The notes under the pieces were generated by a model. It was not told where the DNA came from, did no database searches, and saw only the letters and a list, made by a program, of their open reading frames with translations. This document shows positions 24,214 to 32,487 of a stretch of 64,000 bases of DNA, one piece after another. Positions within the stretch are counted from its first letter, which is position 1; each line of letters opens with the position of its first letter. Position numbers and translations under genes: made by a program. Origin of the DNA: Tsukamurella paurometabola (GTDB lineage: Bacteria; Actinomycetota; Actinomycetes; Mycobacteriales; Mycobacteriaceae); the NCBI RefSeq assembly GCF_900631615.1, contig NZ_LR131273.1:434001-498000 (forward strand), written 5' to 3'.

Positions 24214-25688
24214 GGGCCGAATAGTTGAATAACCGGGGCGAGGTCCGCTGCCTCTGCCAATTGGGCTATCGAAACCGGCGCGGGCAGGTTGTTGAGCGCG
24301 CCGCCGTCTTCTTCGGGGATCCAGTCGCCGTAGGTGTCCAGGGTCAAGGTGAACGTGCCGTGACCTAGCCACTTGGACACCTGCATGAAGTGCACCCCGG
24401 CCATCAGCTGCATGGTGGCGAAGGTGTGGCGCAGATCGTGCAGACGGACTCCTTGGTGCGCTGGTTCAGCGGGCCGGGTTTTCGTCGCGGGCTTAGCGGG
24501 CTGGCTCGCTGGCAGTCCTACCGCGAGCAGCGCGGGCTTAAGGATCGTGTCGTAGAAGGTGCCCATCGCCAATGGCTGAGACCAGTCCAACGGCACCGCG
24601 TACCGCTCCCCCGCCGCACGATGCCCTCCGCCGTTCTTCCGGCTCGGCCACAACGGCGCAGTCGGCTCGTCAGCGCGAGGATGAACGTTCCGTAGGTAGG
24701 CGTGCATCCGCTCTGCGAGCCAGCCTGGCAGCGGCACCGAGCGGCGAGACTTCCGGCTCTTGGGGGTGCTGGTGGTCCACGCGCCGCCCTTACGCTCCTT
24801 GGTCCGCTGCACCCGGACCGCGCACTGAACCGTCGGTGTGGAGTCGCTGCCAGGGCGGGTAGTGAACAGGAGATCCCCCACCTCTAGACCGGCGTTCTCG
24901 GCGCTGCGGAGACCGCTGTACGCGAGGAAGTCCACCATCAGCGCATACACCGGGTACGCCGGAAGCTCCGCCGACGGCTTACCGTCCAACTCTCCTCCGA
25001 CGGCCGCGCTCAGCTTGGCGACCTGCGCCGCCGTCAGCGGGTGATGCTCGAACTTGTCGTGGTCGCCCGTGGCGCGATTGGTCGCAAAGTCCACCCGGTC
25101 GCATGGGTTCGCCGTCAGCGCGCCTTGCTGGAGTGCGTACCGCATCACTCGACGGAACGTGCCCCACGCGTGCTTCACGGTCGCGGGCTTGATCGGCTCT
25201 CCCCCATTCTGCCGCGACTGCTGCCCAACCAGACCCGCGAGGAAAAGCTCGCAGTCTCGCGGCGTGATGCTCGCGACCGCCCTGCCTCCGAAGTGATCCA
25301 GCGCGTAGCGCCGCAGCACCTTCTCGTAGTCGTCGAGGGTGCGCTGCTTCAGTCGGCCCTGCGCCACCTTCAGCGCCTGACTCTCGATCCACGCCTGGGC
25401 GTAGTGCCCGAACGGTAGATCGCCGGCGACCTTCTGATCCGCGAGCGCGGAGGTGCCGTTGGTGTGGCGGGCGGCGTTCAGCTCGTCACGACGAGCCTCG
25501 GCCAGCTCTCTCGTCGGGAACGTCTCCTGCCGGTTGGCCGTCTTCTTGCGACCGTTCGGCTTCGCGGGGTCCACCGGGATCGGCAGGCCGTAGTCGTCTC
25601 GCTCGGTCTCCTTCCAGATGACGACGTACGCCTTCACGGGCTTGCCGCGATGTCGCGTGGCGGTATCCCGCGTCTTGATCCAAGCCAC
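24210..25688 (-). CDS. int: Tyrosine-family site-specific integrase
   Basis: A 492-residue phage-type integrase. An arm-binding N-terminal domain and a core-binding SAM-like domain (about 90-200) precede the catalytic domain with Arg261, Lys in TPKSRKSRR, His417/Arg420 (HDLRH), His443 (LGH) and nucleophile Tyr453 (LDTYGDW). The GTG start is one base after the serine recombinase stop, so both recombinases form one operon. After residue 470 the tail SIAQLAEAAD is translated from an inverted copy of the 5' half of tRNA-Leu, which is odd; see the repeat at 24243. Confidence 0.93.
   Translation of the reverse strand: MAWIKTRDTATRHRGKPVKAYVVIWKETERDDYGLPIPVDPAKPNGRKKTANRQETFPTRELAEARRDELNAARHTNGTSALADQKVAGDLPFGHYAQAWIESQALKVAQGRLKQRTLDDYEKVLRRYALDHFGGRAVASITPRDCELFLAGLVGQQSRQNGGEPIKPATVKHAWGTFRRVMRYALQQGALTANPCDRVDFATNRATGDHDKFEHHPLTAAQVAKLSAAVGGELDGKPSAELPAYPVYALMVDFLAYSGLRSAENAGLEVGDLLFTTRPGSDSTPTVQCAVRVQRTKERKGGAWTTSTPKSRKSRRSVPLPGWLAERMHAYLRNVHPRADEPTAPLWPSRKNGGGHRAAGERYAVPLDWSQPLAMGTFYDTILKPALLAVGLPASQPAKPATKTRPAEPAHQGVRLHDLRHTFATMQLMAGVHFMQVSKWLGHGTFTLTLDTYGDWIPEEDGGALNNLPAPVSIAQLAEAADLAPVIQLFGP
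24243..24269 (-). repeat. Inverted 27-bp copy of the tRNA-Leu 5' half inside the integrase 3' end
   Basis: These bases are the exact reverse complement of 23128-23154, the tRNA segment from just after the acceptor stem to the anticodon loop. Together with attR, which carries the 3' half, the element holds a whole tRNA-Leu sequence split at GGAC/ACTT and in two orientations. The repeats flank about 1.1 kb that contains the DUF4062 gene. Confidence 0.9.
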
Positions 25689-25689
25689 G

Positions 25690-26319
25690 TCAGGCTGCCT
25701 TTCGTTCGATGCGGGCCAGGGCTCGCCTGACCGAGCTGTAGCTCCATTCGCTGCCGCCCTTGGCGGTGGGGATTCCCTCGTTGGTGAGCGTGCTGGCGAT
25801 GGCCTTAGCGCCGAGGCCCTGCGCGGCGAGCACCTGGATGCGCCGCTGAGCCGAGACGCTGATCAGGCCGGGGTCGCCCTTGCTGCGCTTCTGGTCCAGG
25901 GCTTCGCGGGTACGGGTGCCGATCTTGCGGCGTTCCTCTGCGGCCACAGCCAGGCGCACATCCGCTACGAGACGCTGGCTCGGGTCGCCGCTGTCGGCGC
26001 CCTCGCAGTCCAGGAGTCGCCATCCGTAGTCGTTGGCTCGCTTCATGATCTTCGCGGCGTCCAGCTGGTCGCGGGTGACACGGTCCAGGGCGCGGACGAG
26101 TAGCCCTTGCGCCACTCCGCTTTCCACTGCGGCGACGGCGACCTCACGGCCGAACATCGCGTCGTTCTTCGCGCCGCTGACCACGTCCGTCGTGACCGTG
26201 AGTAGTTCGTGACCGCGAGCCGCACACCACTGTGCGAGTGAATCGCGCTGCGCTTCAAGACCGAGACCGCTGACCCCTTGATTCTGCGTACTGACCCTGA
26301 CGTATCCGATGACTCTCAT
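25690..26319 (-). CDS. Serine recombinase (resolvase/invertase family)
   Basis: A 209-residue protein with an N-terminal resolvase domain. Ser10 in YVRVSTQNQ is the nucleophile, and the Arg cluster ALDRVTRDQ matches the catalytic LDRLSRD loop. The C-terminal part (about 150-205) is a short recombinase-type HTH with EGIPTAKGGSEWSYSSVRRAL. It is far smaller than the large serine integrases, so it is more like a resolvase or invertase. It is the first gene of the operon with int; its own target is not visible. Confidence 0.87.
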   Translation of the reverse strand: MRVIGYVRVSTQNQGVSGLGLEAQRDSLAQWCAARGHELLTVTTDVVSGAKNDAMFGREVAVAAVESGVAQGLLVRALDRVTRDQLDAAKIMKRANDYGWRLLDCEGADSGDPSQRLVADVRLAVAAEERRKIGTRTREALDQKRSKGDPGLISVSAQRRIQVLAAQGLGAKAIASTLTNEGIPTAKGGSEWSYSSVRRALARIERKAA

Positions 26320-26556
26320 CCGTTGTCTCCCTTGCTGTGTGGTTCAGGGGGCGCGGCCCTGCCTGCACCCCATGCACCCCACGTTACCGCACTGTGAGGT
26401 GCATCACTATTGACGAATATCTGTGTGCTGTCGATTGATTCGCGTATCGCTCAACGTCGTTGTAAGCGCTGACGCCACGCGCCCCACACCCGCGGGCCAG
26501 GCCGCCCCGCCAAGCTGGCAGCGGGGCAGCCAGGCCACCGCGATAGCCCCTTGCCG
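26320..26556. other. Intergenic region upstream of the recombinase operon
   Basis: These 237 bases between the recombinase start and the preceding gene's stop hold no convincing gene. A TAACGT box and a GCAC-N6-GTGC inverted repeat lie 40-70 bases before the recombinase start and are candidates for its promoter and operator. Confidence 0.45.
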
Positions 26557-27279
26557 CTACCCGGTGCGGCCCCGGCGCTTGCCGGTGGGCGCGGGCGGCG
26601 GCGTGGTGGCACGGAGCTGCGCGAGGGCCGTCTCCATGTCCATCAGTCCCGTGTCGCGCGGCTTCGGTGTCGCCGGCTCCTCGCTGGGCCGCGGACGTGG
26701 CTCGGGGTCCTCGACCTCGACGTCGATCACGTTGGACGCTGCGAGCTCTTCCGTGATCCACGCGGTGTCGGCGTCCTGGTCCTCGGCCACGCCACGCTCC
26801 CCGCGGGAGGCCGCACGGCTACCGCCCGTGAGCGTTGCCATGCCAGATAGCAACTGCTCGAACGGCTTCGGGTCCACGGAGACCTCCACGGCGGTCTTCG
26901 GGCTGAGGCCAGCGCGGTCGAGCGCGTCCTTGATCGCGGCCAGCTTCACGTTGTCCGGGGCGTCGTCGCTGACAGCGATCTTCAGGAGCTCCTTCGCCAT
27001 GCGGTCGGCGGCCATCTCCAGGCGGACGCGGGCCTTCGCCTTCACCTGCGGCGAGCGGCCTCCGTGCGTGGCGCACACGGTTCCGCCGTTGATAGCGGCT
27101 CTGCGGCACGGGTCGCCGTTGGTGCGATGCGCGGTGCACTGCCGTTCTGGTCGTCGGCCGTCCTGCCATGCGGTGTCGAATACGTCTTCCAGGTCTGCCA
27201 CCTTCGATGGCTCCAGGCCACCCGCGTCCTGATCGTCGACCGCCTCGCGTTCGACATCGTCGTAGTTGTTCTCGGTCAT
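26557..27279 (-). CDS. Phage Cys/HGG-motif protein
   Basis: A 240-residue protein common in actinophage genomes. A probable zinc site is C48, C58, C69 and H72 with the hallmark CATHGG followed by RSPQVKAKARVRL. A helical middle and an acidic, Pro-rich tail follow. Such proteins are sometimes called small terminase subunits, but no large terminase is present and the motif does not prove that role. The second of two ATGs is chosen for ribosome-site spacing (AAGGA). Confidence 0.65.
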   Translation of the reverse strand: MTENNYDDVEREAVDDQDAGGLEPSKVADLEDVFDTAWQDGRRPERQCTAHRTNGDPCRRAAINGGTVCATHGGRSPQVKAKARVRLEMAADRMAKELLKIAVSDDAPDNVKLAAIKDALDRAGLSPKTAVEVSVDPKPFEQLLSGMATLTGGSRAASRGERGVAEDQDADTAWITEELAASNVIDVEVEDPEPRPRPSEEPATPKPRDTGLMDMETALAQLRATTPPPAPTGKRRGRTG

Positions 27280-27484
27280 CATCTGTCCTTTCAACTGAAT
27301 TCTGTTTCTGTGTGGGCTATTCCGAGCTGGTAGCGCCACATACCCCTATTGCGCGCGGGGAAATACCCACCTTTGCTTCTAGGGGGTTATGGGGGTATCT
27401 GGGGGCTTCTGGTGCCAGGTAGCCAGGTGCCCAGATGCCCCCAGAAGCCACCGGTTGCCACAGGTACAAACGCGGGGCATGTGG
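27280..27484. other. Intergenic region with a hairpin at 27399-27444
   Basis: An imperfect stem of about 14 bp (outer arms CTGGGGGC at 27399 and GCCCCCAG at 27437) lies downstream of the primase gene on the minus strand. It may end that transcript or reduce read-through into the HGG-motif gene. No gene is seen in the rest. Confidence 0.5.
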
Positions 27485-29797
27485 CTACCCCCGTGCCTTG
27501 AACGTGTTCGGCGGCAGTCCCCACGTCCATCGGTCGACCTTGCCGCTTTCGCCACGGATCGGCGTCTTGACGATCAGTAGCTTGCTCGCGGCGTTCGCCA
27601 CCGTCTTCTCGCTGCATCCGGTCTCCGCGCTGACCATCCGGCGAACCTCCTTCGCGTCCATCGGCCCACCAGCGAGGAGTTCCTTCAACATTCGTGCGGC
27701 CTCGTCTCTTGACGGTGCCGCCTTACGTGCGTCCGGCTTGGCGCCGTCGGCACCGACCAGCTGATCGGCGTCCTCGTCGAGCACCCCGGCCCATGCCACG
27801 ACCGGCGAGTCGGCGTCGTGAGGACTGGATGTCAGGCGATACCCAAGGGCCGAGGGTGTCCGCGACAAGTTCCCCTTGATTGACGCCAGCCCGTGAGTGG
27901 CATCCGTGTTCTGACGTTCGTCGCTGGGTGGGAGCTTCGCCGCCAACAGCGACGACCGCGCCAGAGCCGTAAACGCGATGGAGCCCCCGCCACGATGCTT
28001 AGCGCTCATGCCGGTGGCCTTGTTCAGGTGCCGCACCAGCACCACCGCTGTGCCGGTCTGCTCGGCTACATCGGCGATCTCCATCAGCGCCTTACGGTTT
28101 GCCGTGTCGCTTCCCGGCCTCACGGCATCCGACATGAACGCGGTGATCGGATCAACAATGACCAGCGCCGCATCGACCTCTTCGATCGCCTTCTTCAAGC
28201 GGTCAACATCGTCCGGGATCAGGAAGGGGACGGGCCGTCCGTTTTCGTCGCGCGGGCGTGCGAGCGTCGCCACCCGCTGCATGTCGGCACCGGCGGCGAG
28301 CAACCGCGGCACGACGGTGTCAGCCAGGTCGTCTTCCACGCCGACCAACACCACCGACGCCGGTTCGTTCAACCCCTTCTCGTTGCGGGTTTCACGCTCA
28401 CCGACCATCGTCGTCGGCCACGGACCGCCGCGAGTGACCAGCGCCGCCCACGTGAGGGTCATCGTCGATTTGCCCACGTCCGGCTCGCCCTCGAACATCG
28501 TCAACTTGCCGCGCGGAATCCAGGGCCACCACAGCCAGTCCACCTTCTTCGGCGTCACATCGGCCAGCGACTCAGTGAAGCGCCGACCGGCATCCCCGGC
28601 CGAGCCGTCGGTGTTCGGCTTCAACACAGCCCGGGACCGGGTGCCGTCCTCGTTGGCGACCCACCCCGACCTCGGCCCCCAGATACCGTCTAGCTCGAAC
28701 GCACCGCCGCTGTAGAAGTCCAACGCGACGTAGTCGGGATCGCCGGCGACGACGCGCAGCGCGCTGGTCAGAGACCGTTGGAACTCGCCGGAATCGTGCC
28801 CTGGGGAGTCACCCACCGCTTCGAATAGCGCTTCCACGGTGATCAGCGCGGTGCGCACGCCGGGTTCGCCCTTCGCGCCGAGCCGGACAAGGCCGAGCGT
28901 CGCGGAGTTCATGGTTGAGTGGCGGTCAGCGCCGTCCTCGATCGCGGCCTCCACCTCGCGGACCTTCGCGGCGACCGTCGCGCTCATCGCGCCGCTACGG
29001 AAGCCGTCGAGTACCGCGCAGCCCTCCGCAGGGGTGCCCTTCGCATGGACGGGAGACGCTACGGGCGCTTCCGGCAGGATGGCTCCGAGTTCCGCGACTT
29101 CGAGCCACCCGGCCTCTGCATTCACCGAGCACCGCGCAGGCACCGGCTCGTCAGGGACCTTCCAGTTGGTCGACCCAGGGCACCGGAGCACGCGGTCGAT
29201 GTTGAACACCGAGTCCACGTGCCCGTCGGGGTTGATCTCTGCGGCGACCTGCCGCACCAGGGCTGCCCATCGCGCACTGATCGTCTTCCAGGCCACCGCT
29301 CCGTCGGTGATGGTCGGCGCATCTCGGACGCGCCATATCGGTTGCAGGCCATGCCCGCTCTCGATCACCACGGCAGGCGCACAGCCGAGCGCCGCGGCGA
29401 GCTTTTCGATCACCTGCTCGCACTCCGCCAGCGACGCCAACCCCTTGTCCTTCACGCCGGGGATTACGACGTCCAGGTCCACGTACAGGGCGAGCCCCCG
29501 CGAGACGTCCGCCTCGCCACCCTTGCGTGAGATGCCAGGCTCCAGGGTCAGCGGGTTGGGCGAGAACCACACGTTGACGTCGTCGGGCGGCGACCACCCT
29601 TGTCCCAGGAGCTCGACACGCATCGTCCGTCCTCGAAAGGGCGTCGTGTGGTCTGGCTCCTGGGTGCAGACGCTGACCACGGCGTCGTCCTCGTGCCCGA
29701 GCACGAGCAGCACTTCGTAGAGACCGACAGAGTTGTCGCCGCATCTGTATGACGGCAACGGAATACCGTCCAGATCGGAGTTGCTTGTATGCTTCAA
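27485..29797 (-). CDS. Primase-polymerase / RepA-type ATPase fusion, element replication protein
   Basis: A 770-residue protein with three parts. The N-terminal archaeo-eukaryotic primase domain has catalytic D107 and D109 (LYVDLDV), SGHG (147-150) and RVLRCPGSTN (202-211). The RepA-like AAA ATPase has Walker A GEPDVGKST (437-445) and Walker B ALVIVDP (544-550), with an RHLNK sensor later. A winged-helix segment lies near the C-terminus (CSEKTVANAASKLL). It should initiate replication of the excised element. The start is a TTG after GAAGG; an ATG at 29623 would cut the primase domain. Confidence 0.83.
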   Translation of the reverse strand: MKHTSNSDLDGIPLPSYRCGDNSVGLYEVLLVLGHEDDAVVSVCTQEPDHTTPFRGRTMRVELLGQGWSPPDDVNVWFSPNPLTLEPGISRKGGEADVSRGLALYVDLDVVIPGVKDKGLASLAECEQVIEKLAAALGCAPAVVIESGHGLQPIWRVRDAPTITDGAVAWKTISARWAALVRQVAAEINPDGHVDSVFNIDRVLRCPGSTNWKVPDEPVPARCSVNAEAGWLEVAELGAILPEAPVASPVHAKGTPAEGCAVLDGFRSGAMSATVAAKVREVEAAIEDGADRHSTMNSATLGLVRLGAKGEPGVRTALITVEALFEAVGDSPGHDSGEFQRSLTSALRVVAGDPDYVALDFYSGGAFELDGIWGPRSGWVANEDGTRSRAVLKPNTDGSAGDAGRRFTESLADVTPKKVDWLWWPWIPRGKLTMFEGEPDVGKSTMTLTWAALVTRGGPWPTTMVGERETRNEKGLNEPASVVLVGVEDDLADTVVPRLLAAGADMQRVATLARPRDENGRPVPFLIPDDVDRLKKAIEEVDAALVIVDPITAFMSDAVRPGSDTANRKALMEIADVAEQTGTAVVLVRHLNKATGMSAKHRGGGSIAFTALARSSLLAAKLPPSDERQNTDATHGLASIKGNLSRTPSALGYRLTSSPHDADSPVVAWAGVLDEDADQLVGADGAKPDARKAAPSRDEAARMLKELLAGGPMDAKEVRRMVSAETGCSEKTVANAASKLLIVKTPIRGESGKVDRWTWGLPPNTFKARG

Positions 29798-29853
29798 GAT
29801 GCAGCCTTCAGGTTGTGGTATCCGTTGCCCTACAACGGATATGGAGGGTCAGC

Positions 29854-30129
29854 TCAGCTGACCCGAGAGCTCTTGCTCGCCGTGTGGAAATCGGTCGGGA
29901 CGGCCTCGAGGACAGCGTTCTCGGGGTCGTCCGTTCGTTTCGAGCAGACGCACAGCGCCTCCAGGCCGACGCCCAGCGTTGAGATGCACACCGTGCGCCC
30001 GCTACTGCCAGCCGCACCGTTGCATCCGACCCGGACGACGCCAGGCCGCAGCGCGGCATCAACCTTGACGGCCGCGTACACCGCCCATCCGGCCAGCCAG
30101 GCCAGGGCGGCGATCTCGACGGCGCTCAT
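29854..30129 (-). CDS. Small protein with one hydrophobic helix, unknown function
   Basis: A 91-residue protein starting MSAVEIAALAWLAGWAVYAAVKV, one likely membrane helix, then a short Cys-containing region (VGCNG, TVCIS, LCVCSK). The ATG overlaps the previous stop (TGATG), so it is coupled to the gene before it. No family is recognised. Confidence 0.5.
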   Translation of the reverse strand: MSAVEIAALAWLAGWAVYAAVKVDAALRPGVVRVGCNGAAGSSGRTVCISTLGVGLEALCVCSKRTDDPENAVLEAVPTDFHTASKSSRVS

Positions 30130-30941
30130 CACCAGAACCCCTGATCAGGCCAACCGACGGACGCGGGCCAGGTGTCGGATCGGCCGGCGATCCAGTCCGT
30201 GCGAACTGGCACGCCTTGGTCGGCCATAGCCTGCGCCTCGCTGTAGACCGACCAGTGGCATGACTGGCAGCTCGGCAACAGGTAGGTCGTCCCGCCCGAA
30301 TCGACGATCATGAAGTCGTCCAGTCCGCGCGACCCGCACCGCGTCACCCGACAGAACGCGCACTCGCGGACCGTGACGTGCTTCGCGATGTACTGGCAGA
30401 GGCGGTAGGCGGTCCAGTATCCGGGGACGACCAGGAACTCATAGTTGCCCTCGTGACCGCCCGCGAGAATCACCGTCGGTACCGGGCTACCGCCGTGCTC
30501 TGCGACCGCGACCGCAGTGGGATAGGTCTCGGCGTCGCGGACTACCTTTTCGCGCTCGCCGCGGTCGGCGGCGTTACGAAGCGTGACCCTGCGCTTCTCC
30601 TCCTCGGTCGGTACGTATCCGCCGTGCATCGGCATCCGTTCCCGCCCGCAGTTCGTCTCGAGGTAGCCCCACGGCATCCCTTCGGAGTGAAGCTCGCCAG
30701 CACGGGCACGCTCGACCGCCCTCGCGACCGACCGGAGGTAGCGCGTAGCGCCCTGCGAGTACCGAACGTCACGGCTCTTGTCCCTCAGCGGGCTCTCGCT
30801 GTGCTCCATGACCGTCAGGTACTGGTCGCACGTGGAGTTCGAGGTCGCGCGCAATGACGGGTCGGTGTACTCACGGTCGGACAGCGCCGGGAACTGCTCA
30901 AACTCGGGCTTCCAGCCCGGATCGGGGATCGGCCCGCTCAT
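30129..30941 (-). CDS. Element protein with a C-terminal Cys-rich motif, unknown function
   Basis: A 270-residue soluble protein. The C-terminal third holds CAFCRVTRCG and a later SCQSCHW, which together could bind one zinc. An MHGGY stretch lies in the middle. Its start ATG overlaps the excisionase stop (ATGA), so it belongs to the early operon that runs from the excisionase to the primase. The function cannot be told. Confidence 0.6.
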   Translation of the reverse strand: MSGPIPDPGWKPEFEQFPALSDREYTDPSLRATSNSTCDQYLTVMEHSESPLRDKSRDVRYSQGATRYLRSVARAVERARAGELHSEGMPWGYLETNCGRERMPMHGGYVPTEEEKRRVTLRNAADRGEREKVVRDAETYPTAVAVAEHGGSPVPTVILAGGHEGNYEFLVVPGYWTAYRLCQYIAKHVTVRECAFCRVTRCGSRGLDDFMIVDSGGTTYLLPSCQSCHWSVYSEAQAMADQGVPVRTDWIAGRSDTWPASVGWPDQGFW

Positions 30942-31216
30942 GCGGCACCCCCGCGCTGAACGGCGGGGCGAGCCAGGCTCTTGACCCACAGGTACAGGTC
31001 GCGCTCGCTGAAGTAGTTGCAGCCGCTGATCTTGAACACCGGGAGCTCGCGCCCCTCGATCGCGGACCTCATGCGGGTCTTCGTCACCGGGACGTTGAAC
31101 ACGTCGTTGATGAACTCGACCGCGCCGTCGCGTCCGCGGATCGTCGGCATCTCGTTCAGGGTGATGGGGCCGACCGTCTCGGTCGGACGAGCAGGGGTGG
31201 CGGTCGCCTTACTCAT
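30938..31216 (-). CDS. Probable excisionase / MerR-like HTH protein
   Basis: A 92-residue protein with a winged HTH of the excisionase type: VPVTKTRMRSAIEGRELPVFKISG followed by NYFSERDLYLWVKSL. Small proteins like this bend DNA at att sites and reverse integration, and may also repress. It is the first gene of the leftward early operon. Upstream is an AT-rich region with repeated TTGCGC boxes. The ATG at 31216 follows GAGAGGT. Confidence 0.72.
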   Translation of the reverse strand: MSKATATPARPTETVGPITLNEMPTIRGRDGAVEFINDVFNVPVTKTRMRSAIEGRELPVFKISGCNYFSERDLYLWVKSLARPAVQRGGAA

Positions 31217-31551
31217 GTCAGTAACCTCTCGAATTGGATATTGCGCAGCGTTTGTTTTGCCATTCGCGTCTTGAAACAAATGGACTGGCGTACTGCCGTT
31301 GCCCCATTGTTTGCGTTGCGCTGGCCCACTATAAGCACAGCTGCAGCCCGGCGCGCAACCACCAATTTGCGCAGAGATAGTCCAGCGCAACAGGTTTCAT
31401 CCATGATTGCTTTGTCCGATTTATTTCGACCACACTAGGGGGTAATTGCCGCCCGCCAATAGCCCCGCTGCCCGATTTTCTTTCTGTGTGCGTGCAGGGG
31501 TGCGCGCCGGAGAAGTCAACCGACGTGTGCGCTAGGTGTAACGTCGAGCCT
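31217..31551. promoter_or_regulatory. AT-rich divergent control region with TTGCGC boxes
   Basis: The 335 bases separate the leftward early operon from the rightward zinc-ribbon gene. TTGCGCAG is at 31241 and 31367, GTTGCGCTGG at 31315 and as its reverse complement at 31382, and a further GCGCAA at 31353. It is markedly AT-richer than the flanks. It is a good candidate for the main genetic switch or for a replication origin with iterons. A TAACGT box lies seven bases ahead of 31552. Confidence 0.55.
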
Positions 31552-32034
31552 GTGGGTGCCGAAAAAATATTCTCCTGCCCGGTCTGCCGCGGCCCGATCG
31601 AGCCGCCAGGGGTCCGGACCCACGTCGTGGTGTACCGGTCGCGCAGGCGGCTCGACGTGATGTCGAGACGCTGGGAGCTGGTGTGTCGATCGTGTGCGAC
31701 ATTGGGCAGCCTCGAGGGCTCAGGTGAGATTGGGATCGAGTCGCCGAGCGGGCGCACCGTGGCGACGCCCGTGTCACCCGGAGCGCTCACGCTTCACGAG
31801 TGCGTGACATGTGCGCGGCAGTTTCTGGCCGGCGAAGACTCGTTCCTCAAGGTCGCGACCTGTTCATCGACGTGTCGTTGGTCCTACTACCGCAACCGAG
31901 ACCGGCCCACGCCCTCCGCTGCGAGTTGTTGTCGCGGTTGCGGGTCGCCTATGGAAGGTCGATCAGACCGGCGATACTGCTCATCGGCGTGCCGACAACG
32001 GGACTACCGCTCACGAAAGAACGCACGCAAGTGA
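31552..32034 (+). CDS. Multi-zinc-ribbon protein, unknown function
   Basis: A 160-residue Cys-rich protein with paired Cys in CPVC (9-12), CRSC, CVTC, CSSTC, CCRGC and CSSAC. The last pair sits in RRYCSSACRQRDYRSRKN, the closing motif of a small actinobacterial zinc-finger type. The GTG at 31552 is chosen since TAACGT lies seven bases upstream, giving a leaderless start; a GTG at 31486 is possible. It is likely a nucleic-acid-binding regulator. Confidence 0.6.
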   Translation: MGAEKIFSCPVCRGPIEPPGVRTHVVVYRSRRRLDVMSRRWELVCRSCATLGSLEGSGEIGIESPSGRTVATPVSPGALTLHECVTCARQFLAGEDSFLKVATCSSTCRWSYYRNRDRPTPSAASCCRGCGSPMEGRSDRRYCSSACRQRDYRSRKNARK

Positions 32035-32087
32035 CGCCCTCACCGAAGCGACTGTGCCGCCGTGGAGTACGGGCCCAAATTGTGGAG

Positions 32088-32351
32088 CTACGGTAGCTCC
32101 CTGGTTTCGAGAGGAAGCCCGTCAAGTAACGCTCCCGGCGATGTGTCAAGGCCGTGCGCGAGCTTGAGGATGGAGTCGATGCGGCTACTCCGCTGCCCGC
32201 GCTCGGCGCGGGCGTAGTAGCTCCAGTGCACCCCCGCCTTCGCGGCGGCGGCTTCCTGCGAGAGTCCGAGTTCCTCGCGTCGAGCGCGCAACCGTCGGCC
32301 GAACTCCACCACGGCGGGCGTGGGCGGCGTCGGTTCGGCAGCTGGACTCAT
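32088..32351 (-). CDS. Cro/CI-type (XRE) repressor
   Basis: An 87-residue DNA-binding protein with a clear HTH (LRARREELGLSQEAAAAKAGVHWSYYARAERG). It is small, with no peptidase or dimer domain of the classic CI type. It is divergent from the lipoprotein gene and probably maintains the dormant state. The ATG at 32351 is used; an in-frame GTG at 32363 would add four residues. Confidence 0.78.
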   Translation of the reverse strand: MSPAAEPTPPTPAVVEFGRRLRARREELGLSQEAAAAKAGVHWSYYARAERGQRSSRIDSILKLAHGLDTSPGALLDGLPLETRELP

Positions 32352-32363
32352 AGCGGCATCCAC

Positions 32364-32487
32364 TACAGCGGGTTGCGGCCAGACGGACCAGAGCCAATCG
32401 GTCCACGGCCAAACGGTTTAGTATTCGATTCCAGCCGGATTGTCCGGCAAGTCGGGCATGATCTGCCTGGTCTAGAAGGAGGCACAG
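32364..32487. promoter_or_regulatory. Divergent promoter region of the repressor and lipoprotein genes
   Basis: TAGTAT (32419-32424) is a -10 box for the lipoprotein and lies within TTTAGTATTCG, which also reads TACTAA on the other strand, so two promoters overlap. A GGACC-N10-GGTCC inverted repeat near 32384-32404 is a candidate operator. A full AAGGAGG ribosome site precedes the lipoprotein. Confidence 0.5.

Noticed and set aside
23128-24269. A working phase-variation switch made by the inverted tRNA copies
   Set aside because: Inversion would break the tRNA gene, and no promoter or second frame suggests a regulated switch. Kept only as an evolutionary hypothesis.
26557-27279. Small terminase subunit
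   Set aside because: The Cys/HGG motif alone does not show terminase function, and no large subunit is present.
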